From Planctomycetota bacterium (GTDB lineage Bacteria; Planctomycetota; UBA1135; UBA2386): a DNA stretch of 64,000 nucleotides. Made by a program: the position numbers and the translations under genes. Positions within the stretch are counted from its first letter, which is position 1, and every line of letters starts with the position of its first letter. A model generated the notes under the pieces. That model saw only the letters and a program-made list of their open reading frames with translations, did not search any database and was not told where the DNA came from. This document shows, in pieces, positions 35,247 to 44,370 of this stretch. Location: assembly GCA_020848735.1 (NCBI GenBank), contig JADLHO010000112.1, positions 1 through 64,000 on the forward strand. Reading direction: 5' to 3'.

Positions 35247-36281
35247 ATGTCGCTTCCGCGCCCCGTGATCCCGTGCTCGCTCGTCCTCGCGACCGCGCTC
35301 GCCGCCCAATCCGCGGCGATCCTCCATGTGCCGGGCGGCGATGGGCCGGCGCGCGGTGCGAAGGTCGTGCTCATCGCCGGCGACGAGGAGTATCGCTCGG
35401 AAGAGGCGTTGCCCATGCTCGCCCGGATCCTCGCCGTGCATCACGGCTTCGACTGCCACGTGCTCTTCCACCAGGATCCCGCGAGCGGCGTCATCGACCC
35501 GGGGCAGGCGACGCATGTGCCGGGACTCGAGCTGCTCGAGGGCGCGGAGCTGGTCGTGATCGCATTGCGGTTCCGCCGTTGGCAGGACAGCGACATGGCT
35601 CGATTCGCCGCCCATGTCGACGCGGGTCGCCCGATCGTCGCGCTCAGGACCAGCACGCACGCCTTCGCCTATCCGCGCAACGACAGCAGCCCCTTTGCCG
35701 GATGGTCCTTCGACCGCGCCGGCGGCTTCGGCAAACGCGTGCTCGGCGAGACCTGGGTCGCGCACCACGGCGAGCACGGCAGCCAGGGCACCCGCGGAGT
35801 GCTCGCCAAGGGCCACGAGCAGCACCCGATCCTCCGCGGTGTGCGCGACGTGTTCGGGCCGACCGACGTCTATGCGATCGGGCCACTCCCCGAGGATGCC
35901 GACGTGCTGATGCACGGCGCCGTCGTCGATGGCCTCGGGCCCGATGCGAAGCCCGTCACGGGCGCACGGAACGAACCGATGATGCCTCTGATCTGGACCC
36001 GCGAACGCCGGCTCGCCGAGGACCGCGTGCAACGCATCGTCTGTTCCACGATCGGCGCCGCCAGCGACTTCGCGAGCGAGGACCTGCGGCGCGCGTTCGT
36101 CAATGCGTGCTATTGGGCGACCGGCCGCGAAGGGTCCCTCCCCGAGCGGGCCCGGGCGGACACGGTCGGCGGCTATGCGCCCTCGCCGTTCGGGTTCGGC
36201 CGCCATCGCCCGGGGATCACGCCGGCGATGCTGGCGATCCCGGCGATCCCGCCCACGCCGGCGACGACGGGGAGCCGGTGA
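35247..36281 (+). CDS. Exported ThuA-like (trehalose-utilisation type) protein
   Basis: 344 residues with a signal-like N-terminus (VIPCSLVLATALAAQS). The ThuA/class-I glutamine-amidotransferase-like core has AKVVLIAGDEEYRSEEALPM, LVVIALRFRRWQDSD and PIVALRTSTHAFAY, with late PMMPLIWTRER and DLRRAFVNACYWATG segments. Exported ThuA proteins are common in planctomycetes and act in carbohydrate use, often with Gfo/Idh oxidoreductases such as the one at 37810-38781. It lies 4 bp before the CnaB-like gene. Confidence 0.88.
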   Translation: MSLPRPVIPCSLVLATALAAQSAAILHVPGGDGPARGAKVVLIAGDEEYRSEEALPMLARILAVHHGFDCHVLFHQDPASGVIDPGQATHVPGLELLEGAELVVIALRFRRWQDSDMARFAAHVDAGRPIVALRTSTHAFAYPRNDSSPFAGWSFDRAGGFGKRVLGETWVAHHGEHGSQGTRGVLAKGHEQHPILRGVRDVFGPTDVYAIGPLPEDADVLMHGAVVDGLGPDAKPVTGARNEPMMPLIWTRERRLAEDRVQRIVCSTIGAASDFASEDLRRAFVNACYWATGREGSLPERARADTVGGYAPSPFGFGRHRPGITPAMLAIPAIPPTPATTGSR

Positions 36282-36285
36282 CGGG

Positions 36286-37788
36286 ATGCGCGCCACCAAG
36301 GTCCGCGCGAGGTCCTCACCGAGCCTGCTGCTCGGCATGGTCGTCGGGCTCGCGGTCGCGCTGCTCTGGCGCGAGGTCCCCGGCCGGCCGTCGCTGCCGA
36401 CCGTCGACGCGGCGATCCGCGCGACCTCGGGAGCTGCGTCGCAAAGGAGCGTGGTCCTCGAGGACCGGCCGGCAACGCCACGCGAAGCGCTGCCCGCAAC
36501 GCCGACCCGCGTCGGCGCGAAGCCGAGCGATCGCGAGAAACCCCTGCCCTCGGCCAACCCGACGCCGCCGACTTCGCACGCGCGGCTGCGCGTGATCGTC
36601 GTCGACGGCGAGGGGCGCCCGATCGCCGGCGTGCAGATCCTCCGCCACGCGGTCTACGGTGCGAGTGGCGAACGGCGCAGCGGCGAGCTGCTCGCGGTCA
36701 CGGGCTTCGACGGCATGACCGACCTCGTCGAGTGTCGGGCGCACGAGCACGTGGCCTTCGAGGCGAAGGGGCACCGGCTCCTGTACGCGCGCATCCCCGC
36801 CGAGGGGCCGCAGTGGCAGGTGACCTTGCCCTGGTCGAATCGCCTCGAGATCACGCTGCTCGGTACGGACCCTCTCGCCGGCTACCACGTGGAAGTCGGG
36901 CTCGGTGCCGGCTTCCGCGAACGCGCCTTCCATCAGGAGCGCTACGTGACGACCCCCGGTCGCGCGCTGGAGGACACACCGGCACATTGGCAAGCCGAGC
37001 GCGAGGGCTCGCGCTGGTCGCTGGGCTTCAACGCCGCACGCCGCGCGGTCGTCGATCAGCTCGTCGAGGACGGCGCGATCGCCGTCGCCCTCTGGCGCCA
37101 CGGTCGCGTGCTCGAGACCCGCGATCTGGAACTCGTCGCGCACGCCGAACCGACGCGCATCGAGTTCCTGCCCGCCCCTGCGGCGCCGGCGATCCGCGGC
37201 AGCGTCGTCGATGCGACCGGCAAGCCCGTCGCCGGCGTGCGACTCCGGCTCTCGCCCTTCGGTGGCCAACGCCCCTACGACGACGACGAGGGCTTCCCCA
37301 TCTGGGCGGCCGAAGCGCACAGCGGCGAGGACGGGCGCTTCATCCTCGCACGCCCCGACGACCCGCTCGAGCGCTGCGTCGTGACCGCGCGCGGCCACGG
37401 CGATCGCGTGCTGACGATCGCCGAGCTCGACCAGCTCGCGGGTCGCATCGTCCTCGAACCGGCGCGTCTCCTCCGACTCGTCGCGGTCGACTGCGACGGC
37501 GAGCCCATGGACGGCGGCTGGTCCAGCGGCATCGCCCACAACTACGCGCGGCCCCACGTGCACCTCGCACACGACGTCTGGCGCTGGCCGTCTCCGGCCG
37601 ATCATCCCGCCGTCGGCGACCGGTCACCGGCCCCGCCGGTCTTCGTGTTCGCCGACCTTCCCACCGCCGTCCTGCGCTTCCGTTTCACGCATCTGCCGCC
37701 CGACGACGGCTTCTCGCACGACACGCGCATCCCCGACGTGCGCTTCGTGTCGACCTACCGCACCGAGGAGCTGCAGATCGGCAAGTGA
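36286..37788 (+). CDS. Exported carboxypeptidase-regulatory-like (CnaB) repeat protein
   Basis: 500 residues with an N-terminal anchor (PSLLLGMVVGLAVALLW). A Pro/Ala-rich linker (about 40-95) leads into CnaB-like beta domains: ARLRVIVVDGEGRPIAGVQI and AIRGSVVDATGKPVAGVRLR, each with a G-x-P-V/I-A-G-V turn. Later parts are divergent. It probably acts as a structural or binding domain at the envelope. It follows the ThuA gene by 4 bp, so probably one operon. Convergent with the oxidoreductase gene. Confidence 0.82.
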   Translation: MRATKVRARSSPSLLLGMVVGLAVALLWREVPGRPSLPTVDAAIRATSGAASQRSVVLEDRPATPREALPATPTRVGAKPSDREKPLPSANPTPPTSHARLRVIVVDGEGRPIAGVQILRHAVYGASGERRSGELLAVTGFDGMTDLVECRAHEHVAFEAKGHRLLYARIPAEGPQWQVTLPWSNRLEITLLGTDPLAGYHVEVGLGAGFRERAFHQERYVTTPGRALEDTPAHWQAEREGSRWSLGFNAARRAVVDQLVEDGAIAVALWRHGRVLETRDLELVAHAEPTRIEFLPAPAAPAIRGSVVDATGKPVAGVRLRLSPFGGQRPYDDDEGFPIWAAEAHSGEDGRFILARPDDPLERCVVTARGHGDRVLTIAELDQLAGRIVLEPARLLRLVAVDCDGEPMDGGWSSGIAHNYARPHVHLAHDVWRWPSPADHPAVGDRSPAPPVFVFADLPTAVLRFRFTHLPPDDGFSHDTRIPDVRFVSTYRTEELQIGK

Positions 37789-37809
37789 GGGCAGGGGGCG
37801 TGACCGCGC

Positions 37810-38781
37810 TCAGGCGTCGGCGGGATAGCGCAATCCCCATTGGCCGCGGATCCGATCGAGATCCCGCTGGATCGCGAGCGTCATGTCGAGGGTCATCACC
37901 GGACTCTCGCGCAGGCCGTCGCGCAGGCAGCGCATGACCTCGATCGCCTGGTACTGGTACGCATTCCCGACGACGGGGATCGTCCTTTGGACTTCGTCGA
38001 CCGCCAGCGTGCGGGGATTCCAGAACTCGGGGATGCGGATCGTGCCCTTGGTTCCGCACAGCACCGCGTGCATCGGCGTGTCGGTGCGGATCGCCGCGCT
38101 CATGACGGCCAGGGCACCGTTCGGCCAGCGCCCGATCCAGGCCGACTGTTCGTCGACACCGGTCGCGCCGAGCTCCGCCGTGCCGACGTAGGCGAGCGCC
38201 GGACCGCCGAGCACGAAGTGCGCGAGCGAGACGCAGTAGACGCCGACGTCGAGCAGGGCCCCGCCGCCGAGCGCGGGATCGAAGAGGCGGCCGGCCGGAT
38301 CGAAGTCGGCGCGGAACCCGAAGTCGATGAGCACGGTGCGGACCTCGCCGATGGCGTCCCGGTCGAGCAGGCGGCGCAGCTCGCCCATCACCGGGTTGAA
38401 GCGCGTCCACATCGCCTCCATCAGGAAGCGTCCGCTGCGCCGCGCCGCGGCGACCATCGCCTCCGCCTCGCGCAGGTTCATCGCGAACGGTTTCTCGCAG
38501 AGCACGTGCTTGCCGGCGGCCAACGCGAGCAGCGTGTCGTCACGATGACGCGTGTGGGGAGTGGCGACGTAGATCACATCCACCGCGGGATCCGCGCAGA
38601 GCGCCTCATAGCTGTCGTGGGCACGGCGGATCCCCAGCTCCGCCGCGAAGGCCCGCGCCGTCGCTGCACGGCGACTGCCCACGGCCACGAGCTCCGCGCC
38701 GGGCGCATCGCGCAGCCCCTCCGCGAACTTCTTCGCGATCGTGCCGGTACCGAGGATGCCGAAGCGGGTGCGTCCGTCCAT
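37810..38781 (-). CDS. Gfo/Idh/MocA-family oxidoreductase
   Basis: 323 residues. N-terminal Rossmann fold (RFGILGTGTIAKKFAEGLRD) and the EKP motif in KHVLCEKPFAMN (Lys97). GGGALLDVGVYCVSLAHF is the usual substrate-domain motif. It is closest in pattern to trans-1,2-dihydrodiol dehydrogenase and 1,5-anhydro-fructose-reductase-like members. It uses NAD(P) to oxidise or reduce a sugar or related polyol. No Tat signal is present, unlike many planctomycete Gfo/Idh proteins, so it is cytoplasmic. Divergent from the large fusion gene, 94 bp apart. Confidence 0.9.
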   Translation of the reverse strand: MDGRTRFGILGTGTIAKKFAEGLRDAPGAELVAVGSRRAATARAFAAELGIRRAHDSYEALCADPAVDVIYVATPHTRHRDDTLLALAAGKHVLCEKPFAMNLREAEAMVAAARRSGRFLMEAMWTRFNPVMGELRRLLDRDAIGEVRTVLIDFGFRADFDPAGRLFDPALGGGALLDVGVYCVSLAHFVLGGPALAYVGTAELGATGVDEQSAWIGRWPNGALAVMSAAIRTDTPMHAVLCGTKGTIRIPEFWNPRTLAVDEVQRTIPVVGNAYQYQAIEVMRCLRDGLRESPVMTLDMTLAIQRDLDRIRGQWGLRYPADA

Positions 38782-38875
38782 GCGCGCATCGGAGCGCGCG
38801 CGCCTCGCCGCGCAACGGTCGCGCGGCACGGGAGCGCAGCGGCGCTCCTTGACCCTGTCCCACCGGACTTCGATC

Positions 38876-41800
38876 GTGCCGCGCGTGCTCGCCCTCCTGT
38901 GCGCTCTCGTCGGTGTGATCCCCTCTCCCCAGGTGGAGCGCGGCTGGCGCGCAGGAGTGGCGAGTGTCGACGTCACCCCCGCTCCGCCGATCCGCCTCGC
39001 GGGATACGCATCACGCAGCACCGAGGCCGAGACCATCGAGCAGCGTCTGCACGCCAAGGCCCTGGCGCTGAGCGCGGGAGACGAGCCGCCGCTGGTCGTC
39101 GTCACCTTGGACTCGACCGGCATCACCAGTTCGATCCGCGGGCGCGTGCTCGCCGCGCTCGTCGATCTGGAGCTTCGCCCGGAACGCCTCGCGCTCTGCG
39201 TCACGCACTCCCACAACGCTCCCATGCTGACGGGCACCATCCCGAACATGTTCGGGATGCCGGTGCCGCCAGATCAGCAGGCGCGGATCGATGCGCATAC
39301 GCAACGCGTCGTGGACGGCATCGCCGCCGCGGTGCGGAACGCCTTCGCCGATCTCTCACCGGCTCTCGTCGATCACGCGCGTGGACGCGTCGGCTTCGCC
39401 CGCAATCGCCGCACGGCCGGTGGTCCGGTGGATCACGACGTGCCGCTGCTGCGCGTGCGTTCTCCCGAGGGCTCGCTGCGCGCGCTGCTGACCCTCTACG
39501 CCTGCCACTGCACGACGCTCGGCGGCGACAGCAACGCGGTCTGCGGCGATTGGGCCGGCTACGCGCAGGAGGACCTCGAGTCCGCGCATCCCGGCTGCAC
39601 CGCGATGGTCGCGATCGGCTGCGGCGCCGACGCCAATCCGGAGCCGCGGGGGCAACTCGATCACGCGAAGCGCCACGGCCGCGCACTCGCGGGCGAACTC
39701 GAGCGACTGCTCGGTGGTCCGTTCGCTCCGCTCGGTGCGCCACTCGAGGCCTCGTTCGAGGAACTCGCGCTCGACTTCGCGCCGCCCCCGACCCGCGAGG
39801 AGCTGCTCGCGCGCGTGAGCCAGGGTGGAGGAGTCGGCTACCACGCCCGCGTGCAGCTCGCGCGCCTCGACCGCGGCGAGGCACTGCGGCGCTCGCTCGC
39901 GGTGCCCGTGCAGAGCTTCCGCTTCGGCGACGAGCTCGCGATCGTCTTCCTCGGCGGCGAGGTGGTCGTCGACTACTCGCTCCGTCTGCGTCGCGAGTTC
40001 GACCGCACGCGCTGCTGGGTCGTCGCCTATGCGAACGACGTCTCCGCCTACATCCCGAGCGAGCGCATCCTCCGCGAAGGTGGCTACGAGGGTGGCGGCG
40101 CGATGGTCTGGTACGACCAGCCGACCGCGTTCGCGCCGGGGCTCGAGGAACGCCTCGTCCAGGCGGTTCGTACGCAGCTCGGCTCGCACTTCTCGCCCTA
40201 CGGCGGCATCGATCCGGCGCGCACCGAAGACGTGCCGCCCCGCAGCCCGGAGCGCGCGCTCGCGAGCTTCGCAGTGCGCGACGACCTGCGCGTCGAGCTC
40301 GTCGCCTCCGAGCCGGCGATCGAGTCGCCCGTCGCGATCGACTTCGCGGCCGACGGCAGCGTGCTCGTCAGCGAGATGCGCGACTATCCCAGCGTCGGCG
40401 GCACGACCGGCCGCATCACGCGCCTGCGCGACCGCGACGGCGACGGACGGTTCGAGACGGTCGAACGCTTCCTCCACGACGTGACCCTTCCGAGCGGTGT
40501 GCTCGCGTCCGGCGCGGATCGCGCGTTCGTCTGTGCCGGCAAGGAGATCCTCCTGGCCCACGATGCCGACGGCGACGGCATCGCCGAGGCGCGCGAGGTC
40601 GTGCTGCGGGGGTTCGCCGACCACAACGAGCAGGCCCTGGTGAACAGCCCCGAGCGCCTGCTCGACGGCAGCATCGCGTTCGCCTGCGGTCTCTTCGGCG
40701 GCATCGTCGGGTCGCCGTCGGGCGGCGAGGCGATCGACCTGCGCGGGCGTGACTTCCGCTGGGATCCGCGCTCCGGCGTGCTCGAGGCGCTGAGCGGAAC
40801 CTCGCAGCAAGGTCGGACGCGCGGCGACTTCGACGAGGCGTTCGGTTGCGACAGCGGCACGCTCGCGTGGCACTTCCCGCTCCCGGCGCGTGACCTCGCG
40901 CGCAATCCGCATCACGCCGCGCGGGCCACGCGCCTGTCGATCGCCGCGGGTGACGACCCCGATCGCCTCTTCGCGATCAGCGCGCCCATCGCGCGCTACA
41001 ACGATCTCCATCTCGCGGGTCGCACGACCTCGGCATGCGGCATCACCGTGCTCCGCGACGCCTTGCTCGGCGACGAGTTCTCCGGCGATCTCTTCGTGTG
41101 CGAGCCGGTCGCGAATGCCGTGCATCGACTCGACCTGCACGTGAACGGCGCGACCTTCGTGGGCACACGCGGCACCGGCGAGGAGTCGCGCGAGTTCCTC
41201 GCCTCGACCGACCCCTGGTTCCGCCCCGTGCAGGTGCGCACGGGTCCCGACGGCGCGCTCTGGATCGTCGACATGGCGCGCTTCCTCATCGAACACCCGC
41301 GCTGGGTCCCGCAGGATCGACTCGCGGCGATCGATGCGCGCGCCGGGGAACGCCTCGGGCGCATCTGGCGGGTCGTGCCCCGCGGGCGCGCGCCGCGGGC
41401 GGTGCCGGTGCTCCACGGTCGCCCGACCGCGGAGGTCGCGCGCCATCTCACGACGCCCAACGGCGTCGTGCGCGACCAGGTGCTCGAGGTCCTGCGCACG
41501 CGCCCCCGCGAGGAGGTCGTGCCCACGCTCCGCGGTCTCGACTTCACCGACGCACCGGTCGCGGCGATCCCCGCACTGCTCGCCCTGCTCGACTCGCATG
41601 GCGCGCTCGAGTTCCGCGACGTCGTCGCGGCGTTGCTCTACGACGAACCGCGCGTGCGCAGCCATGGCGTGCGACTCGCACGGCCTCGGCTCGAGCGCGA
41701 GCCGGTCCTCGGCGACGTCCTGATCGAGTTCGCGAACGACCCGGATGCCGCGGTCCGCGTCGAGGTCGCGCTCGCGCTCGGGGACTGGGATGACGAGCGC

Positions 41801-43423
41801 GCCGGCGAGGCGCTCGCCGGCATGCTCGTGCGCGCTGCGCCCGAGGACACGGTGCTCGTCGATGCGATCCTCTCCTCGGCCCTCCCCCACCTCGACGCGC
41901 TGGTGACCGCATGCCTCGAGAGCGAGGAGCCCCATCGTTCGCGGCACCTCGACCGGCTGCTGCCGTGCCTCGTTCCGGCCCAGGCACAGGACGTCGCGCG
42001 ACTCGTCGTGGCGACCGCGTGTCGCGCCGATGCAGGCTTCGCCCGGGCCGATCGCCTGCGGATCGCACTCGCCCTGGCCCCGCTGCTGCAGGCCGATGCC
42101 GCGCTGAAGGTCGCCGGCGACGACGCTCGCGCGGCGCTCGCCGACGCCGACGCGGGCGCGGAGCCGCGCGCGGTCGCGGCGCGGCTCCTGGGTCTGCTCG
42201 AGGGCCCGGGTGACGACGAGCGCCTGCTCGCCGCGCTCGCCGATGCGCGTGACGAGAGCGTCCAGCGCGCGGCGCTCGAAGGCATCGCCGCGCTGCGTTC
42301 CGATGCCGCGGCCCGCGTGCTCGAGCGATGGAATCAGGCGTCGCCTGCGCTTCGCGACGCGATCTTCGACGTGCTGGTGCGTCGGCGCGCCGGCGCGCTG
42401 GCGGTGCTCCATCGCGCGGCCACGGAGCCGAGCTTCGCCGCGAGCCTCTCCGCCGCCCGGCGGCAGGTGCTACGACTGCACGACGACGAGCTCGTGCGTC
42501 GGCGCGCGCTCGAGGTCCTCGTGGCGCCATCGCCGCGGGCCGAGGTCATCGCGCGCTACCGCGAGATCGACTCGCAGCCCGGCGACGCCGAGCGCGGGCG
42601 CGCGCGCTTCGCCGCGACCTGCAGCGCCTGCCATCTCCTCGACGGCGTCGGGCGGCCGATCGGCCCCGACCTCGCGGCGCTCAGCGATCGCTCGAGCGGC
42701 TTCCTCCTCGATGCCATCCTCGATCCCAACCGCGGGGTGCGGGACGACTACGCCATGTTCGTCGTCACGGCGAACGACGGGAGCAGCCGCTACGGACGCA
42801 TCGCGTCGAGCGATGCGACCCACATCACGCTCGTCGGGGTCGACGGCGTGCAGCACGTGCTGGCGCGATCGCAGCTGCGCTCGCTCGCGAACTCCGGCGT
42901 CTCCCTGATGCCCGAGGGCCTCGAGACGCAGCTCGACGTGGCGGCGATGGCCGACCTCTTCGCCTATCTGCGTCAGGAGCGCCGCGCACGTCGCGAGTTC
43001 GAAGGCAACCTGCCGGCACTGGTCGTCGCGGCGGCGGACGGCTCGTTCGAACTGCGCGCGGCGAGCGGGGAGATCTACGGCGAGTCCATCGTGCTCGAGC
43101 CCCAGTTCGGCAACCTCGGCTTCTGGCACTCACCGCGGGACGAGGTCGTCTGGTCGATCGAGCTCGCGCAGGCCGGCCGCTTCGCGGTCGAACTCGATCA
43201 CGCCTGCGCCCCGGACTCGGCGGGCAATCGCTTCGTGCTCGAGGCGGGCGAGGCGCGCGTCGAGGGCGCGATCGCGAGCACCGGCGGCTGGGATCGCTAT
43301 GCCACGCTGCGCGCCGGGGAGATCGACCTGCCGGCCGGACGCTCGCGGGTGCGCGTGCTTCCCCTCGGCGGACTGCGCGGCGCCCTCATGGACCTCCGCG
43401 CCGTCCGCCTCGTGCCGCGTTGA
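38876..43423 (+). CDS. Exported fusion: neutral-ceramidase-like, membrane-bound-dehydrogenase propeller, HEAT, haem c
   Basis: 1,515 residues from a GTG at 38876, which places a signal peptide (VLALLCALVGVIPSP) first. About 25-445 is neutral/alkaline ceramidase-like: VTHSHNAPMLTG (His111, His113), CHCTTLGGD and GCGADANPEPRG; the last lacks the catalytic Ser of true ceramidases (NxGDVSPN). About 460-840 is the planctomycete membrane-bound-dehydrogenase beta-propeller (PVAIDFAADGSVLVSEMRDY, GPDGALWIVDMARFLIEHP). About 850-1230 is HEAT-like. A haem c site CSACH (Cys1249, Cys1252, His1253) with GPDLAALSDR follows, then a C-terminal beta domain. It suggests hydrolysis or amide cleavage coupled to electron transfer in the periplasm. 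Confidence 0.9.
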   Translation: MPRVLALLCALVGVIPSPQVERGWRAGVASVDVTPAPPIRLAGYASRSTEAETIEQRLHAKALALSAGDEPPLVVVTLDSTGITSSIRGRVLAALVDLELRPERLALCVTHSHNAPMLTGTIPNMFGMPVPPDQQARIDAHTQRVVDGIAAAVRNAFADLSPALVDHARGRVGFARNRRTAGGPVDHDVPLLRVRSPEGSLRALLTLYACHCTTLGGDSNAVCGDWAGYAQEDLESAHPGCTAMVAIGCGADANPEPRGQLDHAKRHGRALAGELERLLGGPFAPLGAPLEASFEELALDFAPPPTREELLARVSQGGGVGYHARVQLARLDRGEALRRSLAVPVQSFRFGDELAIVFLGGEVVVDYSLRLRREFDRTRCWVVAYANDVSAYIPSERILREGGYEGGGAMVWYDQPTAFAPGLEERLVQAVRTQLGSHFSPYGGIDPARTEDVPPRSPERALASFAVRDDLRVELVASEPAIESPVAIDFAADGSVLVSEMRDYPSVGGTTGRITRLRDRDGDGRFETVERFLHDVTLPSGVLASGADRAFVCAGKEILLAHDADGDGIAEAREVVLRGFADHNEQALVNSPERLLDGSIAFACGLFGGIVGSPSGGEAIDLRGRDFRWDPRSGVLEALSGTSQQGRTRGDFDEAFGCDSGTLAWHFPLPARDLARNPHHAARATRLSIAAGDDPDRLFAISAPIARYNDLHLAGRTTSACGITVLRDALLGDEFSGDLFVCEPVANAVHRLDLHVNGATFVGTRGTGEESREFLASTDPWFRPVQVRTGPDGALWIVDMARFLIEHPRWVPQDRLAAIDARAGERLGRIWRVVPRGRAPRAVPVLHGRPTAEVARHLTTPNGVVRDQVLEVLRTRPREEVVPTLRGLDFTDAPVAAIPALLALLDSHGALEFRDVVAALLYDEPRVRSHGVRLARPRLEREPVLGDVLIEFANDPDAAVRVEVALALGDWDDERAGEALAGMLVRAAPEDTVLVDAILSSALPHLDALVTACLESEEPHRSRHLDRLLPCLVPAQAQDVARLVVATACRADAGFARADRLRIALALAPLLQADAALKVAGDDARAALADADAGAEPRAVAARLLGLLEGPGDDERLLAALADARDESVQRAALEGIAALRSDAAARVLERWNQASPALRDAIFDVLVRRRAGALAVLHRAATEPSFAASLSAARRQVLRLHDDELVRRRALEVLVAPSPRAEVIARYREIDSQPGDAERGRARFAATCSACHLLDGVGRPIGPDLAALSDRSSGFLLDAILDPNRGVRDDYAMFVVTANDGSSRYGRIASSDATHITLVGVDGVQHVLARSQLRSLANSGVSLMPEGLETQLDVAAMADLFAYLRQERRARREFEGNLPALVVAAADGSFELRAASGEIYGESIVLEPQFGNLGFWHSPRDEVVWSIELAQAGRFAVELDHACAPDSAGNRFVLEAGEARVEGAIASTGGWDRYATLRAGEIDLPAGRSRVRVLPLGGLRGALMDLRAVRLVPR

Positions 43424-43438
43424 GCGGCACCGGCGTGC

Positions 43439-44272
43439 TCACCGCAGCGTCACGACCTTGTCGTTGCTGAGGCGCGGCTCCGAGGGCGAGAGGGTCAGGG
43501 CCTGCATCACCAACGTCGCGCCCGAGAGCGTGGGCTGCGGCGGGATCGGCAGGGGGAGCAGGCCGCGGCCGTCGGGACCGATCGGCGCCGGGCCGAGCGG
43601 GAGGATGAGGACGGGGTCCATCAGCAGCAGTCCGAAACCCTGGATGTTGATGCCGGTCGTCAGCGGGAACGGGCTCGCGAGCACGAAGTCCTGCGAGAAC
43701 GGATCGGCGGCGTTCGTCACCCGCAGGAGGTAGGTCGAACCGAGCTGGGCGGAGGACTCGCCCGCGAGGAAGTTGCGATGGTCGCCGGCGAACGCGAAGA
43801 GCGTGCGCACGTTGTTCTGGATCAGCACACCGCGCTCCGACCAGAAGGTCGCGTTCTGGATGCCTTCGATGCAGCGCGGGTTGCAGATCGTCGTGATGCA
43901 GAAGCCCTGCTTGCACTGGCCGGGCTGGATCTGGCTCGCACGGACGATCGCGTTCCAGCAGACCTGGTTCGTCGCCGCGTCGACCGTTCCGCCCCAGCCG
44001 GGCGGCGAGCTGATGGAGCCGGCGTCGAGCTGGTCGACGCCGCAGGGGAAGTCGACGCAGAACTTCTGGATCGGCAGCACGCAGCCGGCCGGATTGCAGA
44101 CCTCGTAGCAGTAGGTGATCGTCGAGCAGAGCCAGCCGCGGTTGAAGGTCGTGGTCTGCTTGATGGTCGGCTGGCAGTTCTGGGCGCTCAGCCCGGTGCC
44201 GGGGAGGAGGGCGCTGCCGAGCAGCAGGGCGGCGAAGAGCGAGCGCTGGGCGACGTGGGCGAGACGGTTCAT
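43439..44272 (-). CDS. Exported Cys-rich protein with shared C-terminal module
   Basis: 277 residues from the ATG at 44272. Signal peptide (SLFAALLLGSALLPGTGLSAQ). The N-terminal half of the mature protein has twelve cysteines in close order (WLCSTITYCYEVCNPAGC, KFCVDFPC, QCKQGFCITTICNPRC), enough for six disulfides. The C-terminal 110 residues are the shared module. No catalytic motif. It follows the interrupted metzincin gene on the same strand (98 bp). Confidence 0.82.
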   Translation of the reverse strand: MNRLAHVAQRSLFAALLLGSALLPGTGLSAQNCQPTIKQTTTFNRGWLCSTITYCYEVCNPAGCVLPIQKFCVDFPCGVDQLDAGSISSPPGWGGTVDAATNQVCWNAIVRASQIQPGQCKQGFCITTICNPRCIEGIQNATFWSERGVLIQNNVRTLFAFAGDHRNFLAGESSAQLGSTYLLRVTNAADPFSQDFVLASPFPLTTGINIQGFGLLLMDPVLILPLGPAPIGPDGRGLLPLPIPPQPTLSGATLVMQALTLSPSEPRLSNDKVVTLR

Positions 44273-44370
44273 GGTCGTGTCCTGGTCCTTGGGTCGTTGG
44301 GGTTGGTCGAACACCCCAAGGACCGAGCGCACCGCCGCCGAGCGGAGGACGAACTCGCGGAATCCGGCGC

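Noticed and set aside
38741..38875. Upstream extension of the ceramidase-like fusion to an in-frame start at 38741
   Set aside because: It would overlap the divergent oxidoreductase gene and place 45 basic residues before the signal peptide; GTG 38876 is the better start.
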